Assembly (NCBI RefSeq): GCF_001518015.1
Contig: NZ_LPUY01000064.1
Span: 17,366-81,365, forward strand
Direction of reading: 5' to 3'
DNA length: 64,000 nucleotides
DNA from: Tritonibacter horizontis
GTDB taxonomy: Bacteria > Pseudomonadota > Alphaproteobacteria > Rhodobacterales > Rhodobacteraceae
Shown here: one piece after another, positions 60,730-64,000 of the stretch
Position numbering within the stretch: the first letter of the stretch is position 1
How the letters are laid out: each line of letters starts with the position of its first letter
The notes under the pieces: model-generated
Told to the model about the DNA's origin: nothing
Database searches by the model: none
What the model saw: only the letters and a program-made list of their open reading frames with translations
Translations under genes and position numbers: made by a program

Positions 60730-61650
60730 ATGCGTTTCATCACTGCCACCGCACTTGCGGCCCTGCTCACCACACCCGCCCTCGCCGACGGCTGGAAAGA
60801 CGACTATCAGGTCCTGAAATTCGGCATTCTGTCGGGCGAAAACGAAAAAGACCGGCTGATGCGCAATGAACCGCTGCGCGCCTACCTGGAAGAGGCGCTT
60901 GGCGTTGAGGTCGAGATTTTCACCGCCGGCAACTACGATGGCGTGATCCAGGCGATTGCCGCCAATCAGATCGAAATCGCCCGCCTCGGCTCATCCTCCT
61001 ATGCGGCCGCCTATACCGCGACCGACGGCGGCGTTGTGCCGACCCTGACAACACTGAAGAAAGACGGCACCACCGGGTATTATTCCATCGTGGTGTCGCG
61101 CTGTGACAGCGGCATCACCTCGCTGGCCGATGCCAAGGGCAAAGTGCACGCCTTTGCCGATCCCGACAGCACCTCCGGCTATGCGGTCCCCTATTTCAAC
61201 ATGGTGACCAAGGAAGGGTTCAAACCCGAAGACTATTTTGGCACCGTGACCTTTGGCGGCAGCCATGAGGCGGATGTGACCGGTGTCGTCAACGGCACCT
61301 TCGACACCGCTGCCACCTATCAGAACAACGATGCCGATGGCGTTTACCAGCGCATGGAAGACAAGGGCATGATCGAGGAAGGCGTGGTTTGCAAGATCTG
61401 GGAATCGCCAGAAATCACCTCCGGCCCCTGGACCTTCCGCAAAAATCTGCCCGAAGCGCTGATCGAAGATGTCACCGTCGCCATCGAAGGCTTTCCCGCT
61501 GCGGATCCGGAAGGTTTCAAGCTCTACTCCTCGTTCACAGAGGAAGACCCGAACCCGGATACCGGCTTCAAACGCGTCGACACCGAACGCTATCAGTGGA
61601 TCGTCGACATGCGTGCCTGGATCAAGGCGCACCGCCGCTCCAGTTCCTGA
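60730..61650 (+). CDS. phnD: Phosphonate-binding periplasmic protein PhnD
   Basis: A 306-residue substrate-binding protein with a signal peptide cleaved after TPALA. Family motifs are LKFGILSGENEKDRL, the NQIEIARLGSSSYAAAY pocket and FADPDSTSGYAVP. Similar proteins bind 2-aminoethylphosphonate, methylphosphonate or related compounds. It follows phnC by 35 bp. Confidence 0.94.
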   Translation: MRFITATALAALLTTPALADGWKDDYQVLKFGILSGENEKDRLMRNEPLRAYLEEALGVEVEIFTAGNYDGVIQAIAANQIEIARLGSSSYAAAYTATDGGVVPTLTTLKKDGTTGYYSIVVSRCDSGITSLADAKGKVHAFADPDSTSGYAVPYFNMVTKEGFKPEDYFGTVTFGGSHEADVTGVVNGTFDTAATYQNNDADGVYQRMEDKGMIEEGVVCKIWESPEITSGPWTFRKNLPEALIEDVTVAIEGFPAADPEGFKLYSSFTEEDPNPDTGFKRVDTERYQWIVDMRAWIKAHRRSSS

Positions 61651-61712
61651 ACGTAATCGCGACCACGGGTGGGCGCATCCCGCGCCCGCCCTTTGCATTC
61701 GGGAGCTTCGCC

Positions 61713-62657
61713 ATGACTGCGACAGCAGGGATCGGGGATCGCGTGCCGCAGGTAACGCTGGACCCTATTTCGCAATTTGAATCCGACTATGCGCGCAAAC
61801 GGCGACGGTCGCGCATGGGCTGGCTGATCGGCACGGTTCTGTTCGCGCTGGCCTTTGCGCTGACCTCCTGGATGGGCGACTTTTTCAAGGTCACGCAGGT
61901 CACCCTGCCCGACGGGTCGCGCGATTGGCGCTGGATCATTCCGGCCGGCATTCCGCGTCTGGGGGAATATATCTCAAAGACCATCCCGGACCTGCATTGG
62001 GACACGCTCGGCACCGATCTGGAAAACTGGTTCTGGCGCTGGAAGGTCTGGTTGCGCCTGCTGCTGGAAACCATCCTGATCGCGTTTCTTGCCACCGTCA
62101 TCGGGGTCGTCGGCGGCTTTCTGTTGTCCTTTCCGGCCGCGCGCAATCTGACGCCGAACGCCTGGGTCCTCTGGATCACCCGCCGCTATCTGGAAATCGC
62201 CCGCACGGTGCCCGAACTGGTCTGGGCGCTGATCTTCGTTTTCTGTTTCTCCGTCGGCCCGCTGGCCGGGGTCGCGGCCATCGGGCTGCATGCCACCGGC
62301 GCCCTGGGCAAGCTCTACTCCGAGGTGAACGAAAACATCGACATGCGCCCGCTGGAAGGGGTCAAGGCCGCCGGCGGGACCTGGTTCGACCAGATCCGCT
62401 ATGGCGCGGTGCCGCAGGTGCTGCCAAACATCATCAGCTACACGCTGCTGCGGTTTGAAATCAACGTGCGCTCCTCTTCGATCATTGGCTATGTCGGCGC
62501 CGGCGGGCTTGGCCAGGAGATCCGCACCGCCATGAGTTTCCAGGAATATCAGGACCTCTCGGCGCTCTTCATCATCATCTTCGTCACCGTGATGATCATC
62601 GACTACGGATCTGAAAAGCTCCGCCATCGGGTCATCGGGCTGGAGGCACATTCATGA
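61713..62657 (+). CDS. phnE: Phosphonate ABC transporter permease PhnE (first copy)
   Basis: A 314-residue inner-membrane permease from the ATG at 61713 (GGGAG upstream). It has hydrophobic segments at roughly residues 35-55, 115-140, 160-200 and 260-300, and the EAA-like loop ENIDMRPLEGVKAAGGTWFDQ. It overlaps the second PhnE by ATGA, the paired-permease arrangement usual in Rhodobacterales and rhizobia. Confidence 0.93.
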   Translation: MTATAGIGDRVPQVTLDPISQFESDYARKRRRSRMGWLIGTVLFALAFALTSWMGDFFKVTQVTLPDGSRDWRWIIPAGIPRLGEYISKTIPDLHWDTLGTDLENWFWRWKVWLRLLLETILIAFLATVIGVVGGFLLSFPAARNLTPNAWVLWITRRYLEIARTVPELVWALIFVFCFSVGPLAGVAAIGLHATGALGKLYSEVNENIDMRPLEGVKAAGGTWFDQIRYGAVPQVLPNIISYTLLRFEINVRSSSIIGYVGAGGLGQEIRTAMSFQEYQDLSALFIIIFVTVMIIDYGSEKLRHRVIGLEAHS

Positions 62658-63511
62658 GCATCTCGGCACAAGATATCGCAGCCGCGCGCGCCCGCCTGCC
62701 CCGCGCCTTTCGTGCACCGCTGCCTGTGCGCCTGCGGCGCTGGGGACTGTGGAGTGGGTTCATCATTCTGATCGGCTGGTGTCTTTATGATTTCAACATC
62801 AGCCCGGTCCGGATCTGGGAGGGGCTGGGGCGGCTCGGCACGGTGCTCGGCTTCATGTTCCCGCCGCACATTTGGCAGAGCTGGGCAGAGTTCTCCGAGA
62901 TCCTCAACGGTTTGGGCGAAACGCTGGCGATTGCCTTTCTCGGCACCCTGCTTGGGGCCATCGTCGCCTTTCCGCTTTCGTTTCTCGGCGCCAAGAACAT
63001 CACCCGGCTGACCCTGCTTCGCCAGACCAGCCGCCGGGGCTATGACGTGATCCGCGCCTTTGAAACGCTGATCCTGGCGCTGATCTTCATCCGCGCCTTC
63101 GGGCTTGGCCCGCTGCCCGGTATCCTTGCGATCGCGGTGAGTGAGATCGGCACCTTTGCCAAACTCTTCTCCGAAGCCATCGAGAACACCTCGCGCCGTC
63201 CGGTCGATGGCGTCAAGGCCTCGGGCGGGTCGCGGCTGCAACAGATCCGGTTTGGCATTCTGCCGCAGGTGAACCCGGTGATCCTGTCGATCCTGCTCTA
63301 TAATTTTGAATCCAACGTCCGCTCTGGCACCATCCTCGGGATCGTCGGCGCTGGCGGCATCGGGTTTCTCCTGTCGGATCGTATTTCGGCCTATAAATGG
63401 GACGAAGCCTGGTCGATCATCTTTCTGATCATCGCCATGGTCTATGTCATCGACTGGCTGTCAGGCCTGATCCGCGCCCGCCTGATCGGCAAGAGCACCT
63501 TGGCGAAATGA
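62654..63511 (+). CDS. phnE: Phosphonate ABC transporter permease PhnE (second copy)
   Basis: A 285-residue permease of the PhnE family with the EAA-like loop ENTSRRPVDGVKASGGSRLQQ and conserved GTILGIVGAGGIGFLLSD. It is a paralogue of the preceding permease, and the two probably form a heterodimeric channel with PhnC and PhnD. Confidence 0.93.
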   Translation: MSISAQDIAAARARLPRAFRAPLPVRLRRWGLWSGFIILIGWCLYDFNISPVRIWEGLGRLGTVLGFMFPPHIWQSWAEFSEILNGLGETLAIAFLGTLLGAIVAFPLSFLGAKNITRLTLLRQTSRRGYDVIRAFETLILALIFIRAFGLGPLPGILAIAVSEIGTFAKLFSEAIENTSRRPVDGVKASGGSRLQQIRFGILPQVNPVILSILLYNFESNVRSGTILGIVGAGGIGFLLSDRISAYKWDEAWSIIFLIIAMVYVIDWLSGLIRARLIGKSTLAK

Positions 63512-63529
63512 CCCGCCCGACGGCGAAAA

Positions 63530-63549
63530 CGGGCCCCCGACGGGGCCCG
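63530..63549 (+). terminator. Possible terminator after the phn genes
   Basis: A perfect 8-bp stem CGGGCCCC/GGGGCCCG with a 4-nt loop (CGAC), 18 bp after the second phnE. No T-run follows. Confidence 0.45.
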
Positions 63550-63626
63550 AGCACAGATCGTGGTCTGGGAATGGCGCCGGGATCGGTATAAAGCTGCCCA
63601 ACCGGACATCAGGGCGCTGGAGAGCG

Positions 63627-64000
63627 ATGCTTTCATCAAAAAATACCGCGGCAGAGGCCCCGCCCCCGCGCAAACCCCGCAAGATCATCGACGGTGGCTT
63701 TCTCGTGCTGCTCGGTTTTACGGTTGTCGCCGGGCTGGCGGTGGCCGCGACCCGTGGCATGACGCGCCTGACCGAGATCCTGGCAGAGACGTTTGGTTTC
63801 ATCGCGCTGCTGTCGCCCAAGATCGCAGGCGGTATCTTTATTGCCGCCCCCCTGCCGATGCTGTTGCCACGCGACAAGGTGGGCCGCTGGATCGGCCGCG
63901 AAAGCGGCCTGCGGGGGCTGGCGGTGGCGGCGGTCTGCGGCGCGGCGCTGCCGGGTGGACCGATGATGACCTTTCCGCTGGCGGCGGGGCTTGCCGGGGC
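63627..64000 (+). CDS. UPF0718 (YraQ-like) permease, 5' part
   Basis: A frame open to the right edge, about 124 residues. The ATG at 63627 has GGAG upstream. It begins with a short soluble stretch (PPPRKPRKIIDGG) and a membrane helix, then shows the family segments IAAPLPMLLPRDKVGRWIGR and AVCGAALPGGPMMTFPL. UPF0718 permeases are integral membrane proteins of uncertain substrate, some linked to metal or arsenical export. Only the first half is inside the window. Confidence 0.75.
   Translation, partial: MLSSKNTAAEAPPPRKPRKIIDGGFLVLLGFTVVAGLAVAATRGMTRLTEILAETFGFIALLSPKIAGGIFIAAPLPMLLPRDKVGRWIGRESGLRGLAVAAVCGAALPGGPMMTFPLAAGLAG

Overview
The window is about 64 kb of high-GC, densely coded DNA with tight operons, and protein families typical of a marine Rhodobacteraceae (Roseobacter-clade) alphaproteobacterium. 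Pointers are ectoine synthesis plus ectoine-type catabolism genes, a complete-looking phosphonate (phn) locus, several binding-protein sugar ABC systems, and DoeB/DoeX/DoeC/DoeD proteins in the gene order known from Ruegeria-like bacteria. No rRNA, CRISPR array, integrase, transposase or phage gene was recognised. One tRNA gene is present: Arg, anticodon TCT.

Layout. 1-3.8 kb: ectoine operon ectA-ectB-ectC-ask (minus strand; ask runs off the left edge) with a divergent MarR regulator. 4-8.6 kb: cold-shock protein, CHAP-domain lipoprotein, OmpR-type two-component pair, MipA/OmpV outer-membrane protein. 8.7-15.6 kb: GH51 arabinofuranosidase with a CUT1 sugar ABC transporter and a LysR regulator. 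15.7-16.7 kb: small membrane protein, tRNA-Arg, small hypothetical gene. 17.2-23 kb: accessory module of four co-directional genes, encoding a VHL-beta-domain protein, a SARP/TPR regulator, a PAP2/vanadium-haloperoxidase-type enzyme with 17 Gly-His-Thr repeats, and a subtilase. 23.2-27.7 kb: ectoine-degradation genes doeB-doeX-doeC-doeD, without doeA next to them. 27.9-33.3 kb: a small unknown gene and a giant gene for a 1607-residue helical-repeat protein with a C-terminal HExxH peptidase-like domain. 33.5-44.9 kb: a deoxy-sugar (most likely L-fucose) oxidative catabolic cluster with its own ABC transporter and a GntR-like regulator. 44.9-47.6 kb: a three-gene phosphorelay headed by a membrane histidine kinase that carries an ethylene-binding domain. 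47.9-51.8 kb: GH3 glycosidase with a divergent LacI regulator. 51.9-53.0 kb: lytic transglycosylase. 53.3-63.5 kb: phnF-phnGHIJKLM and phnC-phnD-phnE-phnE. 63.6 kb to the end: start of a UPF0718-type permease.

How parts work together. The left end makes ectoine for osmoprotection, while the 23-28 kb block would recycle its breakdown products to aspartate. The sugar loci pair glycosidases (GH51, GH3) with transporters and dedicated repressors, suggesting a life on algal or plant polysaccharide. The phn locus carries a Pho box and a repeated palindrome placed directly before both phnF and phnC.

Points that stand out: PhnJ lacks three of the four cysteines needed for its Fe-S cluster and thiyl radical; the ethylene-receptor-like kinase keeps the Asp/Cys/His copper-site residues; the giant HExxH protein and the GHT-repeat PAP2/subtilase/SARP module do not match any system I can name; and doeA is missing from the doe operon.
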